Assembly: GCA_001295905.1 (NCBI GenBank)
Contig: LJHT01000017.1
Location: 43,485-107,484, forward strand
DNA length: 64,000 nucleotides
Direction: 5' to 3'
Origin: a beta proteobacterium AAP51
Lineage (GTDB): Bacteria > Pseudomonadota > Gammaproteobacteria > Burkholderiales > Burkholderiaceae_C
Shown: positions 52,403 to 60,578 of the stretch, in pieces
Position numbering within the stretch: the stretch's first letter is position 1
Layout: the number at the start of each line of letters is the position of its first letter
Position numbers and translations under genes: made by a program
The notes under the pieces: generated by a model
Database searches by the model: none
What the model saw: only the letters and a program-made list of their open reading frames with translations
Told to the model about the DNA's origin: nothing

Positions 52403-52963
52403 TCAGCTGCCGCTGTATTCCAGCGACGAGTGGTGCACCACGATGCGCAGCTTGCCCGCATCGTCCTTGACGAACTTCCAGGTCTTGTCGACGGTGGTGA
52501 CCTTGCCATCCTTGCCGGTGATGTTCACCTTGCCCATGGTGGTGGCGCTGTCGCCGGCGATGAAGACGGCGGCGTTGGCCACCTCGCACTTGGTCCAGCC
52601 CTTCAGCGCGAAGCCGCTGTCCTTCGGGAACGCGGGGTCGCCGCCCACGAAGTAGGCCAGCGCGCCGGCGCGCGTGGTGCGGAAGGTCTGCGGGTTCACC
52701 GTCAGCGTGGGCTTGAACAGCACGGCACCCATCTGGTAGCCGTAGGCGCTGTCGATCACCTTCTCGGCCAGGGCCTTGGCGGCGGGCTGGCCGCTCTTGG
52801 CGCCGGTGGTGGAGATGTCCACCAGCGCCTTGCACCAGGCTTGCTGCATCGCCAGCACTTCGGCTTCGGTGATGGCCTGGTTGACGACCACGGCCTTGGC
52901 CAGGGCGGGCGAGGCTGCGGCGGCAGCCAGGGCGAGTGCGGCGAGAGGGATGATCTTTTTCAT
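52403..52963 (-). CDS. Secreted NTF2-like protein
   Basis: 186 aa with a cleavable signal peptide (IIPLAALALAAAAASPALA). The mature part (ITEAEVLAMQQAWCKALVDI, then VLFKPTLTVNPQTFR, ALAYFVGGDPAF and a final LRIVVHHSSLEYSG) is like the SnoaL/NTF2-fold periplasmic proteins widespread in Burkholderiales, sometimes mislabelled as a cyclohydrolase. No catalytic assignment can be made. Confidence 0.78.
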   Translation of the reverse strand: MKKIIPLAALALAAAAASPALAKAVVVNQAITEAEVLAMQQAWCKALVDISTTGAKSGQPAAKALAEKVIDSAYGYQMGAVLFKPTLTVNPQTFRTTRAGALAYFVGGDPAFPKDSGFALKGWTKCEVANAAVFIAGDSATTMGKVNITGKDGKVTTVDKTWKFVKDDAGKLRIVVHHSSLEYSGS

Positions 52964-53064
52964 GGTGGGTTCCAGTGAGGGTTCGGGTTCAGGGTGGCTG
53001 CGGAAACCTGCGGGTGCAGTTCCCCGGCACGGCTGCCATTTCAGTGCAGCCCCATGCACCGGCC

Positions 53065-53101
53065 CTGAACCGCGCATGAGCAGCCACTGAACCGCGCATG
53101 A
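53065..53101. repeat. Two 15-bp direct repeats, 22 bp apart
   Basis: CTGAACCGCGCATGA occurs at 53065-53079 and 53087-53101, identical in both copies. The period of 22 bp is about two helical turns, the spacing expected for a regulator binding side by side on one face. It lies about 100 bp upstream of the secreted-protein gene (minus strand) and about 66 bp before the promoter of the hydroxycinnamate operon. Confidence 0.6.
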
Positions 53102-53166
53102 ACGCCCGATGAACGGGCCCGCCCCTCCCGCGCAGGGCCGGGCCAACCGGCGCCCGGGGCTGCGCC

Positions 53167-53202
53167 TTGCCGCAGGTGCTTTCGTTAGCTATACTAACGA
53201 AA
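53167..53202 (+). promoter_or_regulatory. Promoter with overlapping palindromic operator for the hydroxycinnamate operon
   Basis: TTGCCG (53167-53172), 17 nt, TATACT (53190-53195) form a sigma-70 promoter. A perfect inverted repeat TTTCGTTAG-N5-CTAACGAAA (53180-53202) covers the -10 and the likely start point, the classic layout for a repressor. MarR-type repressors sensing hydroxycinnamoyl-CoA (CouR, FerR type) use dyads like this; no such gene is in the window. Confidence 0.7.
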
Positions 53203-53221
53203 ATCCAACCAAAGCTTTCCC

Positions 53222-54022
53222 ATGCACGAACCCGCCGCCCCCCACGACCCCCAACCCCTGGTGCTGCGAGAGGTGCAAGGCGCCGTGGCCACGCTCACGC
53301 TCAACCGTCCCGAGAAGCGCAACGCCATCAGCCTGGCCATGGTGAGCGCGCTGGAGCACTGCGTGGCCACGCTGCCGCCCAGCGTGAAGGTGGTGGTGCT
53401 GGCCGCCAAGGGCGAACACTTCAGCGCCGGGCTCGACCTGTCCGAGATTCCCGAGATGTCGGCCGCCGAGGGCGTGCACCACTCGCACGCCTGGTACCGC
53501 GTCTTCGAACAGCTGCAGTTCGGGCGCGTGCCCGTCATCAGCGTGCTGCAGGGCGCCGTGGTGGGCGGCGGGCTGGAGCTGGCCTCCTGCGCCCACGTGC
53601 GCGTGGCCGAGGAAAGCGCCTATTTCGGCTTGCCCGAAGGCACGCGCGGCATCTTCCTGGGCGGCGGCGGTTCCGTGCGCGTGACCAAGCTCATCGGCTT
53701 TTCGCGCGTCACCGAGATGATGCTCACCGGGCGCACCTACAACGCGCAGGAAGCCTTCCAGATCGGGCTCACCCACTACACCGTGGCGCCGGGCGCCGGC
53801 CTGACCAAGGCGCAGCAGCTGGCGCTGCGCATCGCCGGCAACGCGCCCATGTCCAACTACGCCATCATGCGCACGCTGCCGCTGATCGCCGAGCAGCCGA
53901 TGAGCCACGGCCTGATGACCGAGTCGCTGATCTCGGCCATCACACAGTCGGAGCCCGAGGCCAAGGAAAGGGTGCAGGCCTTCCTGGCCAAGCGCGCGGC
54001 CAAGGTGGAAAGAAGCAGCTGA
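53222..54022 (+). CDS. Enoyl-CoA hydratase/isomerase (crotonase), feruloyl-CoA hydratase candidate
   Basis: A 266-aa crotonase. The oxyanion-hole segments are GEHFSAGLDLSEI and VGGGLELASCAHVRVAEES; the two catalytic Glu of hydratases are in GGLELAS and FGLPEGTRGIF. It hydrates a 2-enoyl-CoA. Adjacent feruloyl-CoA synthetase points to feruloyl- or coumaroyl-CoA. It is not close to the classical hydratase-lyase (Ech/HCHL) N-terminus, so a simple hydratase feeding the downstream SDR is preferred. The gene is first in the operon, 3 nt before the synthetase. Confidence 0.85.
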   Translation: MHEPAAPHDPQPLVLREVQGAVATLTLNRPEKRNAISLAMVSALEHCVATLPPSVKVVVLAAKGEHFSAGLDLSEIPEMSAAEGVHHSHAWYRVFEQLQFGRVPVISVLQGAVVGGGLELASCAHVRVAEESAYFGLPEGTRGIFLGGGGSVRVTKLIGFSRVTEMMLTGRTYNAQEAFQIGLTHYTVAPGAGLTKAQQLALRIAGNAPMSNYAIMRTLPLIAEQPMSHGLMTESLISAITQSEPEAKERVQAFLAKRAAKVERSS

Positions 54023-54025
54023 GCC

Positions 54026-55867
54026 ATGGCGCCCCACACCGCCCCTTACCGACCGGTGGCCTTCGGGCCCTACGAATCGCTCATCCAGCCGCTGCCCGGC
54101 GGTGGCTTTCATCTGCGGGCCAGCCAGCCGCTGGCGCCCTACCCCCGGCGCTACACCGAACACCTGGTGCGCTGGGCGGCCGAGCGGCCCGAGCACACCT
54201 TCCTGGCCCGCCGCAGCCCGGCCGCCGGGCGCCCCTGGCTGCGCCTGAGCTACGCCGAGACGCTGCGCCACGCGCGCGCGCTGGGGCAGGCGCTGCTCGA
54301 CCTCGGGCTCTCGGCGGAGCGCCCGCTGGTGGTGCTGTCGGGCAATGACTTCGAACACGCCCTGCTCGGCCTGGCGGCCCTGCACGTGGGCGTGCCGGTG
54401 GCGCCGGTGTCGCCCTCGTATTCGCTGCTCGACCCGGCCGCCGCGCGCGTGGCCCATGCGGTGAAGCTGCTGACGCCGGGCCTGGTGTACGCCGCAGACG
54501 GCCCGACCTTCGCGCGCGCCATCGCGCAGGCCGTGCCGGCCGAGGTGCCGGTGCTGCTGGGCCCGGGCCAAGGCCCCCTGCCCGGGGGCCTGCCGCACAC
54601 CGTGCTGGCCTTCGAAGTGCTGCAGGCCACCGTGCCCGGCACCGCGGTGGACGACGCCCATGCCCGCGTGGACGGCGACACCGTGGCCAAGTTCCTGTTC
54701 ACCTCGGGCTCCACCAAGGCGCCCAAGGCGGTGGTGAACACGCACCGCATGCTCTGCGCCAACCAGCAGATGTACGCGCAGTGCTACCCCTTCCTGGAAG
54801 AGGTGCCGCCCGTGCTGGTGGACTGGCTGCCCTGGCACCACACCGCCGGTGGCAATTCCAACTTCGGCCTGGTGCTGCGCAACGGCGGCACGATGTACAT
54901 CGACGAAGGCAAGCCCACGGCCGACGGCGTGGCCGAGACGGTGGCCAACCTGCGCGAGGTGTCGCCCACCGCCATCTACACCGTGCCCAAGGGCCTGGAG
55001 GTGCTGGTGCAGCACCTCGAACACGACGAGGCGCTGCGCCACAACGTGTTCCGCGAACTGCGGCTGGTGTTCGCCGCCGGCGCGGCGATGCCCGATGCCG
55101 TGATCCAGAACTTCGACCGCCTCGCGGTGCAGACCACCGGCTTCCGCGTGCCCATGACCATGGGCCTGGGCATGACGGAGACCGCGCCTTTCGCCGTGTC
55201 GCACCACCGGCCGGGCTGGCAGGCGGGTGTCATCGGGCTGCCGGCACCGGGGCTGGAACTGAAGCTCGCCGCCGTGGGCGACAAGCTGGAGGTGCGCTAC
55301 CGCGGCCCCAGCATCACGCCGGCCTACTGGCGCCAGCCCGAGCTGGCCGCCGAGACTTTCGATGAAGAAGGCTATCTGTGCAGCGGCGATGCCGCCGTCT
55401 TCATCGACCCCGCCGAACCGCAGCGCGGCCTGAAGTTCGACGGCCGCATCGCCGAAGACTTCAAGCTCATCAGCGGCACCTGGGTCAGCGTGAGCAGCAT
55501 CCGCGCGCGCGCCCTGGCGCAGGCTCAGCCGCATGTGCACGACGTGGTGGTCACCGGGGACGGCCGCGACGCGCTGGGCTTGCTCGTGTTCATGGCCCCC
55601 GGCTCCCAGCCCGAAGACCCCGCCGTGCGGGCCTGGGCACAAGACTGGCTGGACAGCCTGGCCGCCAGCGGCACCGGCAGCTCGAACCGCGTGCTGCGCG
55701 TGCTGCTGATGACCGAGCCGGCCTCGGCCGCGCGCGGCGAACTCACCGACAAGGGTTCGCTGAACCAGCGCATGGTGCTCAAGCACCGCGCTGAGCTGGT
55801 CGAGGCGATTTACAGTGCCGGCTCCTCCCACCCGCACCTGCTGCAAGCCCGTTTGACGAAGGCCTGA
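54026..55867 (+). CDS. fcs: Feruloyl-CoA synthetase
   Basis: A 613-aa ANL-family acyl-CoA ligase. The P-loop is FLFTSGSTKAPKAVVNTHRM; further motifs are WLPWHHTAGGNSNFGLVLRNGG, MGLGMTETAPFAVS, the Asp in YLCSGDAAVFID and the hinge region KFDGRIAEDFKL, all matching feruloyl-CoA synthetase. It activates ferulate and related hydroxycinnamates with ATP and CoA. Begins 3 nt after the hydratase gene. Confidence 0.9.
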   Translation: MAPHTAPYRPVAFGPYESLIQPLPGGGFHLRASQPLAPYPRRYTEHLVRWAAERPEHTFLARRSPAAGRPWLRLSYAETLRHARALGQALLDLGLSAERPLVVLSGNDFEHALLGLAALHVGVPVAPVSPSYSLLDPAAARVAHAVKLLTPGLVYAADGPTFARAIAQAVPAEVPVLLGPGQGPLPGGLPHTVLAFEVLQATVPGTAVDDAHARVDGDTVAKFLFTSGSTKAPKAVVNTHRMLCANQQMYAQCYPFLEEVPPVLVDWLPWHHTAGGNSNFGLVLRNGGTMYIDEGKPTADGVAETVANLREVSPTAIYTVPKGLEVLVQHLEHDEALRHNVFRELRLVFAAGAAMPDAVIQNFDRLAVQTTGFRVPMTMGLGMTETAPFAVSHHRPGWQAGVIGLPAPGLELKLAAVGDKLEVRYRGPSITPAYWRQPELAAETFDEEGYLCSGDAAVFIDPAEPQRGLKFDGRIAEDFKLISGTWVSVSSIRARALAQAQPHVHDVVVTGDGRDALGLLVFMAPGSQPEDPAVRAWAQDWLDSLAASGTGSSNRVLRVLLMTEPASAARGELTDKGSLNQRMVLKHRAELVEAIYSAGSSHPHLLQARLTKA

Positions 55868-55870
55868 ACC

Positions 55871-56803
55871 ATGACCGCAGACCGCCTGGCCGACATCGTC
55901 GCCATCGACATCCACATCCACGCCACCGTCAGCACGCGCAACCCCTTCGACGAGGTGGCCGATGCCTTCGACAAGGCCATGGCCGCCTACTTCAAGGAGC
56001 AGATGCCGCGCCTGACCATCGCGCAGACGGCCGATTTCTACCGCGAGCGCAAGATGATCGCCGTCATCTTCACCGTGGACACCGAACGCGCCAACGGGCA
56101 GATGCGCATCACCAACGAAGAGGTCGCCGAAGAGGTGGCCAAGAACTCGGATGTGCTGATTCCGTTTGCCAGCGTGGACCCGCTGCGCGGCAAGATGGGC
56201 GCACGCGAAATACGCCGGCTCATCAAGGAGTACAACGTTCGCGGCTTCAAGTTCCACCCCTCGGGGCAGGAGTTCTACCCGAACGACCGCGCCTGCTACA
56301 CGGTGTATGAAGCCATTGCCGAAGCCGGCCTGCCCGCCATCTTCCACAGCGGGCAGACGGGCCTGGGCGCGGGCATGCGCGGCGGCGGCGGCGTGCGCCT
56401 GAAGTACAGCGACCCGATGTTCCTGGACGACGTGGCGGTCGATTTCCCCGACATGCCCATCGTCATCGCCCACCCCAGCTTCCCCTGGCAGGAAAACGCG
56501 CTGGCGGTGGCCACGCACAAGCCCAATGTGTGGATCGACCTCTCGGGCTGGAGCCCGAAGTACTTCCCCGAGATCCTCATCAAGTACACCAACGGCCTGC
56601 TGAAGAAGAAGATGCTCTTCGGCTCCGACTTCCCGGCCCTCACGCCCGAGCGCTGGATCGCCGATGCCCAGGCCTGCGGCATCCGCCCCGAGGTGATGCC
56701 GCTCATCCTGAAGGACAACGCCGTGCGCCTGCTGCGCCTGGACGAAGACCCGGTGTTCGGCCGCTATGCGCGCCTGGCCCCTCCGGCGGCCGGCTGCTGC
56801 TGA
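55871..56803 (+). CDS. Amidohydrolase-2 family hydrolase (possible aryl-beta-ketoacyl-CoA hydrolase)
   Basis: A 310-aa TIM-barrel metal enzyme. Metal ligands are HIH in AIDIHIHATVST, His in FKFHPSGQEFYP, His in PAIFHSGQTG, His in VIAHPSFPW and Asp in FGSDFPAL, as in the ACMSD-like group. In Rhodococcus p-hydroxycinnamate catabolism a hydrolase of this superfamily (CouO) with a ligase, hydratase and dehydrogenase splits acetyl-CoA from the beta-ketoacyl-CoA. The same set is present here, so that role is proposed, not shown. Confidence 0.82.
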   Translation: MTADRLADIVAIDIHIHATVSTRNPFDEVADAFDKAMAAYFKEQMPRLTIAQTADFYRERKMIAVIFTVDTERANGQMRITNEEVAEEVAKNSDVLIPFASVDPLRGKMGAREIRRLIKEYNVRGFKFHPSGQEFYPNDRACYTVYEAIAEAGLPAIFHSGQTGLGAGMRGGGGVRLKYSDPMFLDDVAVDFPDMPIVIAHPSFPWQENALAVATHKPNVWIDLSGWSPKYFPEILIKYTNGLLKKKMLFGSDFPALTPERWIADAQACGIRPEVMPLILKDNAVRLLRLDEDPVFGRYARLAPPAAGCC

Positions 56804-56833
56804 GCCCGCAACCCTGACCAACCGCACACCCGC

Positions 56834-57601
56834 ATGAACCTCGAAGGACTAGCCGCCATCGTCACCGGCGGTGGCTCGGGCCTGGGCGAAGCCACGGCGC
56901 GCGCACTGGCCGCCGCCGGCGCCCGCGTGGCCGTGCTCGACATCAACCTGCCTGCCGCCGAAAGCGTGGCCGCCAGCATCGGCGGCATCGCGCTGGCCTG
57001 CGACGTGGCCGATGCCGAAGGCGCCGCCGCGGCCGTGGCCACCGCCGAGCAGCGCCACGGCGTGGCCCGGCTGCTGATGAACGTGGCCGGCATCGGCACG
57101 GCCAAACGCATCGTCGGCCGCGACGGGCAGCCGGCGCCGCTGGCCGATTTTGAACGCGTGATCCGCATCAACCTGCTGGGCACCTACAACCTGTGCCGGC
57201 TGGTGGCCGCGCGCATGGCCGGTGCCGAGCCGGTGAACGCCGACGGCGAGCGCGGCGTCATCGTCAACACCGCTTCCGTGGCGGCCTTCGACGGCCAGGT
57301 GGGGCAGGAAGCCTACGCCGCCAGCAAGGGCGGCGTAGCCGCCATGACGCTGCCGATGGCGCGCGACCTGGCCCAGCACGGCGTGCGCGTGTGCACCATC
57401 GCGCCGGGCATCTTCGCCACCCCGCTGCTGCTGCAGCTGCCCGAAGCGGTGCAGCACAGCCTGGCCGAGAGCATTCCTTTCCCGAAGCGGCTGGGCGCGC
57501 CGCAGGAGTTCGCCGAACTGGCGCTGCACATCGCGCGCAACCCGGCACTCAACGGCGAGGTCATCCGCCTCGACGGCGCGCTGCGCATGGCGCCGCGCTG
57601 A
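56834..57601 (+). CDS. Short-chain dehydrogenase, 3-hydroxyacyl-CoA dehydrogenase type 2-like
   Basis: A 255-aa SDR. Cofactor motif TGGGSGLGEATARAL, acidic residue after VAVLDINLPAA (NAD preference), NVAGIGTAKR, catalytic Ser in VNTASVAAFDG and Tyr-Lys in YAASKGGVAAMT. The closest type is the HSD10-like 3-hydroxyacyl-CoA dehydrogenase. It would oxidise the hydrated feruloyl-CoA to the beta-keto form. Last gene of the plus-strand operon. Confidence 0.87.
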   Translation: MNLEGLAAIVTGGGSGLGEATARALAAAGARVAVLDINLPAAESVAASIGGIALACDVADAEGAAAAVATAEQRHGVARLLMNVAGIGTAKRIVGRDGQPAPLADFERVIRINLLGTYNLCRLVAARMAGAEPVNADGERGVIVNTASVAAFDGQVGQEAYAASKGGVAAMTLPMARDLAQHGVRVCTIAPGIFATPLLLQLPEAVQHSLAESIPFPKRLGAPQEFAELALHIARNPALNGEVIRLDGALRMAPR

Positions 57602-57616
57602 ACCTGAAACTGAACT

Positions 57617-57635
57617 CCGGCCGGGGCCCGGCCGG
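57617..57635. terminator. GC palindrome between convergent SDR and vanB
   Basis: CCGGCCGGG-G-CCCGGCCGG is a perfect 19-bp dyad in the 48-bp gap between convergent genes. No T-tract follows on either strand, so it is at best a weak or factor-assisted terminator. Confidence 0.4.
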
Positions 57636-57649
57636 GCCGTGCCACAGGG

Positions 57650-58660
57650 CTAGAGCTCCAGCACCAGGCGCGCGCTGCGCGAGCGCGCGCAGCAAGGCAG
57701 GCACACGTCGTTGGCGGCCTGCTCTTCGGGCGTGAGGTACTGGTCGCGGTGCTCCGGCGTGCCGCTGAGCACGCGCGTGAGGCAGGTGCCGCAGATGCCC
57801 TGCTCGCACGAGGTGGGCACGAACACGCCCGCATCGGCCAATGCCTGCGTGATGGGCACGCCCACCGGCACCTGCACCACACGGCCGCTGCTGGAGAGTT
57901 CCACCTCGAAGGGCTGCTCGCCCGCCGCCACCACCACCGGCGCAGCGCCGAAGTATTCGCAGTGCAGCTGCGCTTCGCCCCAGCCCTGCGCGCGCGCCGT
58001 GCCCAGCACCGCCTCGATGTAGCCCTGCGGGCCACACACATAGAGGTGCCGGCCGGCCGGCGGGCGGGCCAGCAGCGCCGGCAGGTTCAGGCGCTGCTCG
58101 GGCGCGCCGTCGTCCAGGTGCAGGTGCACCTGGGCGGCATAGGGCGCTGCGGCCAGCGCGTCGGCAAAAGCCGTGCGGGCCCGCGAGCGTGTGGCGTAGT
58201 GCAGCTCGAAAGCCTGGCCTGCCGCGTGCAAGGCCTCGGCCATGGCCAGCATGGGCGTGACGCCGATGCCGCCGGCCATCAGCAGATGGCTGTGCGCGCC
58301 CGCCGCCAGCGGGAAGCTGTTGCGCGGTGCGCTGATGGCCAGCACGCTGCCTTCCTGCACCTGTTCGTGCATGGCCTGCGAACCCCCGCGCGACTGCGGC
58401 TCGCGCAGCACCGCCACCTGGTAGTGCTGCGTCGGCCCCGGGGCGTTGCACAAGGAGTACTGGCGCACCAGGCCGCCGGGCAGGTGCACGTCGATGTGCG
58501 CGCCGGCCTCGAAGGCCGGCAGCGGCCCGCCCCCGGCCGCCACGAATTCAAAGCTGCTGATGCCTTCGGCCACCGCCTGCTTGCGCGCCACGCGCACCTG
58601 CAGCAGGCTGGGGGCGGCACTCACTGCGGCACTCACGGCGGCACTCACGGCGCCGCTCAT
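57650..58660 (-). CDS. vanB: Vanillate O-demethylase reductase subunit VanB
   Basis: A 336-aa flavin/iron-sulfur reductase that passes NADH electrons to VanA. Flavin-binding RQYSLCN, nucleotide-binding MAGGIGVTPMLAMAEAL, CGPQGYIEAV, and a C-terminal plant-type 2Fe-2S domain with Cys in SCEQGICGTCL and CLPCC. The start overlaps the vanA stop (ATGA). The N-terminus carries a short tandem AVSA repeat encoded by 12-bp DNA repeats. Confidence 0.92.
   Translation of the reverse strand: MSGAVSAAVSAAVSAAPSLLQVRVARKQAVAEGISSFEFVAAGGGPLPAFEAGAHIDVHLPGGLVRQYSLCNAPGPTQHYQVAVLREPQSRGGSQAMHEQVQEGSVLAISAPRNSFPLAAGAHSHLLMAGGIGVTPMLAMAEALHAAGQAFELHYATRSRARTAFADALAAAPYAAQVHLHLDDGAPEQRLNLPALLARPPAGRHLYVCGPQGYIEAVLGTARAQGWGEAQLHCEYFGAAPVVVAAGEQPFEVELSSSGRVVQVPVGVPITQALADAGVFVPTSCEQGICGTCLTRVLSGTPEHRDQYLTPEEQAANDVCLPCCARSRSARLVLEL
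58615..58650. repeat. Three 12-bp tandem repeats in the vanB 5' end
   Basis: CGGCACTCACGG occurs twice exactly and once with one change, adding AVSA units to the VanB N-terminus. The unit length of 12 keeps frame. Likely a neutral slippage tract. Confidence 0.75.
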
Positions 58661-59715
58661 GCCTGCACGGCAGCCGCTGCCGCCGACTGCGCCCTTTCGG
58701 CCGCGACGATGCGGTCGATGATGCGGCGCGCCTGCACGCCACCGGCGTCGGTGTTCAGGCCCAGCAGCTTGCGCGTCGGGTGCAGCAGGTGGTTGCGCTG
58801 CTGCAGTTCCAGCATCTGCTGGTCTTCGGCAAAGATCTTGCCCTGCCCTTCGCGGATGGCGGCGGTGAGCGCCTCGTCCTGCGGCCTGAAGTTGCGCGCC
58901 ATGCCCCAGAAGTACAGGATGCTGTGGTCGGTTTCGGGGGTGATGAAGTCCACCACGATGCTGCCGGCCTTCTTGTCGGCCGGCGCGTCGATGCCGCCGT
59001 GCCCGGCATGCGCCACGCCCACTTCGATCATCACGTGGCTGGGCGGCGTGAAGTGGCAGACCTGCCAACGGTCCACCGGCACGTCGTCGGCCAGGCCGTT
59101 GTTGCGCAGGGCCATGCGCCAGAACGGCGGCGCGGCAATGTTGTGCATGAAGCGGCTGGTGATGACGTGGTCGCCTTCCACCTTGGTGACCGGCGCCTCT
59201 TCGTCGATTTCGGGCTGGCCGATGCTGTCGGCGTGCACATAGGTTTCGTGCGTCAGGTCCATGAGGTTGTCGACCATCAGCCGGTAGTCGCAGGCGATGT
59301 GGTACAGCCCGCCGCCGTAGGCCCAGGCCGGGTTCTGGGCCCAGAAGAGATCGGGTATCTGGGCCGCGTCGGCCGCGCAGGCGTCACCCGGCCACACCCA
59401 GATGAAGCCGTGCCTTTCCACCACCGGGTAGGCCGCAATCGGCGCAAAGCCGCGCACACGCTGGCCCGGCATGGCCACGGTCTTGCCATCGCAACCCATC
59501 TGCAGGCCGTGGTAGCCGCACACCAGCTTGCCATCGACCACCCGCCCCAGCGACAGCGGCGCGCCGCGGTGCGGGCACCAGTCTTCCACCGCAGCGACCT
59601 GGCCCTCGGGCCCACGAAAGAAGACCATCGGCAGGTTGCAGACCTTGCGCCCCAGGGGCTGCTCGGCCACTTCGGCCGCCGTCGCGGCGACGTACCAGGT
59701 GTTCACGGGAAACAT
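58657..59715 (-). CDS. vanA: Vanillate O-demethylase oxygenase subunit VanA
   Basis: A 352-aa Rieske oxygenase that removes the methyl group of vanillate, giving protocatechuate and formaldehyde. Rieske cluster ligands are C47, H49, C66 and H69 (CPHRG, CGYHG). Mononuclear iron ligands are H156 and H161 in NLMDLTHETYVH, with a downstream Asp. The overall sequence closely follows known VanA, including GLADDVPVDRWQVCHFTPPSHV. Expressed with vanB and divergent from vanR. Confidence 0.95.
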   Translation of the reverse strand: MFPVNTWYVAATAAEVAEQPLGRKVCNLPMVFFRGPEGQVAAVEDWCPHRGAPLSLGRVVDGKLVCGYHGLQMGCDGKTVAMPGQRVRGFAPIAAYPVVERHGFIWVWPGDACAADAAQIPDLFWAQNPAWAYGGGLYHIACDYRLMVDNLMDLTHETYVHADSIGQPEIDEEAPVTKVEGDHVITSRFMHNIAAPPFWRMALRNNGLADDVPVDRWQVCHFTPPSHVMIEVGVAHAGHGGIDAPADKKAGSIVVDFITPETDHSILYFWGMARNFRPQDEALTAAIREGQGKIFAEDQQMLELQQRNHLLHPTRKLLGLNTDAGGVQARRIIDRIVAAERAQSAAAAAVQA

Positions 59716-59741
59716 CGAAACGGCTCCATGATTTGGCTTTG

Positions 59742-59780
59742 ATTGGATCCAATGTTACCGTTCATCGGTCGATTAAACAA
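59742..59780 (-). promoter_or_regulatory. vanAB promoter with VanR operator
   Basis: On the minus strand TTGTTT (59780-59775), 17 nt, TAACAT (59757-59752) form a promoter. The perfect palindrome ATTGGATCCAAT (59742-59753), identical to the VanR operator known from Caulobacter, overlaps the -10 edge and start point. Vanillate-relieved repression is expected. Confidence 0.85.
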
Positions 59781-59794
59781 CACTGGAGGCCACT

Positions 59795-59806
59795 TTTGGA
59801 TCCACT
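59795..59806 (+). promoter_or_regulatory. Second, imperfect VanR operator on the vanR start codon
   Basis: TTTGGATCCACT matches the operator ATTGGATCCAAT at 10 of 12 positions and covers the TTG start of vanR. It suggests autoregulation or cooperative looping with the perfect site 53 bp away. Confidence 0.5.
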
Positions 59807-60578
59807 AGAAGCGAAGGCCAGCCACCCCGGCAGCATCGTCGCCACGCTGCGGCAGCACATCGTCAGCGGCCGTCTGGCGGCCGGCGAGCGGCTGGCGGAG
59901 ATACCGGTGGCGCAGTCGCTGGGGGTCTCGCGCACGCCCGTGCGGCTGGCCTTCCGCGCGCTGGCGCAGGAAGGGCTGCTGGAACTGGCCGGCAAGCGCG
60001 GCTATGTGGTGCGCCGCTTCTCCGAAGCCGATGTGCGCGCCGCCATCGAGGTGCGCGGGGTGCTGGAAGGCCTGGCCGCCCGGCATCTGGCCGAACGCGG
60101 GCTGCCCGATGCGGTGCGCACGACGCTGGCGCAGTGCCTGGACGAAGGCGAAGCGCTGCTGGCCAAGGGCCACCTGGTCGAGGCCGACATGGCCGGCTGG
60201 AGCGCGCTGAACCTGCGCTTTCACCACGCGCTCATCGGCGCCCACGACAGCCCGGTGATCGCCGAAGCCATTGCCCGCAACAACCACCTGCCCTTCGCCT
60301 CGGCTGATTCCATCGTGCTGAACCGCGAGGCCCTGCCGGCCGAGTACCAGCGGCTGCGCGTGGCCCAGTTGCAGCACCGGCTGGTGTTCGACGCCCTGGT
60401 GCGCGGCGAATCGGCCCGCGTGGAGATGCTGATGCGCGAACATGCCTGGGTGGGCCTGCGCTATGCCGAATTGCTGGCCCCGCTGCCGCCACCGCCGCCA
60501 CTGCCGGCAGAAACGCCAGAGAAGCCTCGCCCCGCAGCGATCAAGCCGGGACGGCGGAAGCCACCACCGCCGGCTTGA
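59796..60578 (+). CDS. vanR: GntR/FCD-family repressor VanR
   Basis: A 260-aa regulator. The winged helix (LRQHIVSGRLAAGERLAEIPVAQSLGVSRTPVRLAFRAL) and FCD ligand domain with His-rich metal/ligand site (NLRFHHALIGAHDSPV, then LQHRLVFDALVRGE) are clear. I chose TTG 59796 because GGAGG stands 6 nt upstream; the frame is open further back across the vanA operator. The Pro/Arg/Lys-rich tail overlaps the convergent transporter gene by 38 bp. Confidence 0.9.
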   Translation: MDPLEAKASHPGSIVATLRQHIVSGRLAAGERLAEIPVAQSLGVSRTPVRLAFRALAQEGLLELAGKRGYVVRRFSEADVRAAIEVRGVLEGLAARHLAERGLPDAVRTTLAQCLDEGEALLAKGHLVEADMAGWSALNLRFHHALIGAHDSPVIAEAIARNNHLPFASADSIVLNREALPAEYQRLRVAQLQHRLVFDALVRGESARVEMLMREHAWVGLRYAELLAPLPPPPPLPAETPEKPRPAAIKPGRRKPPPPA

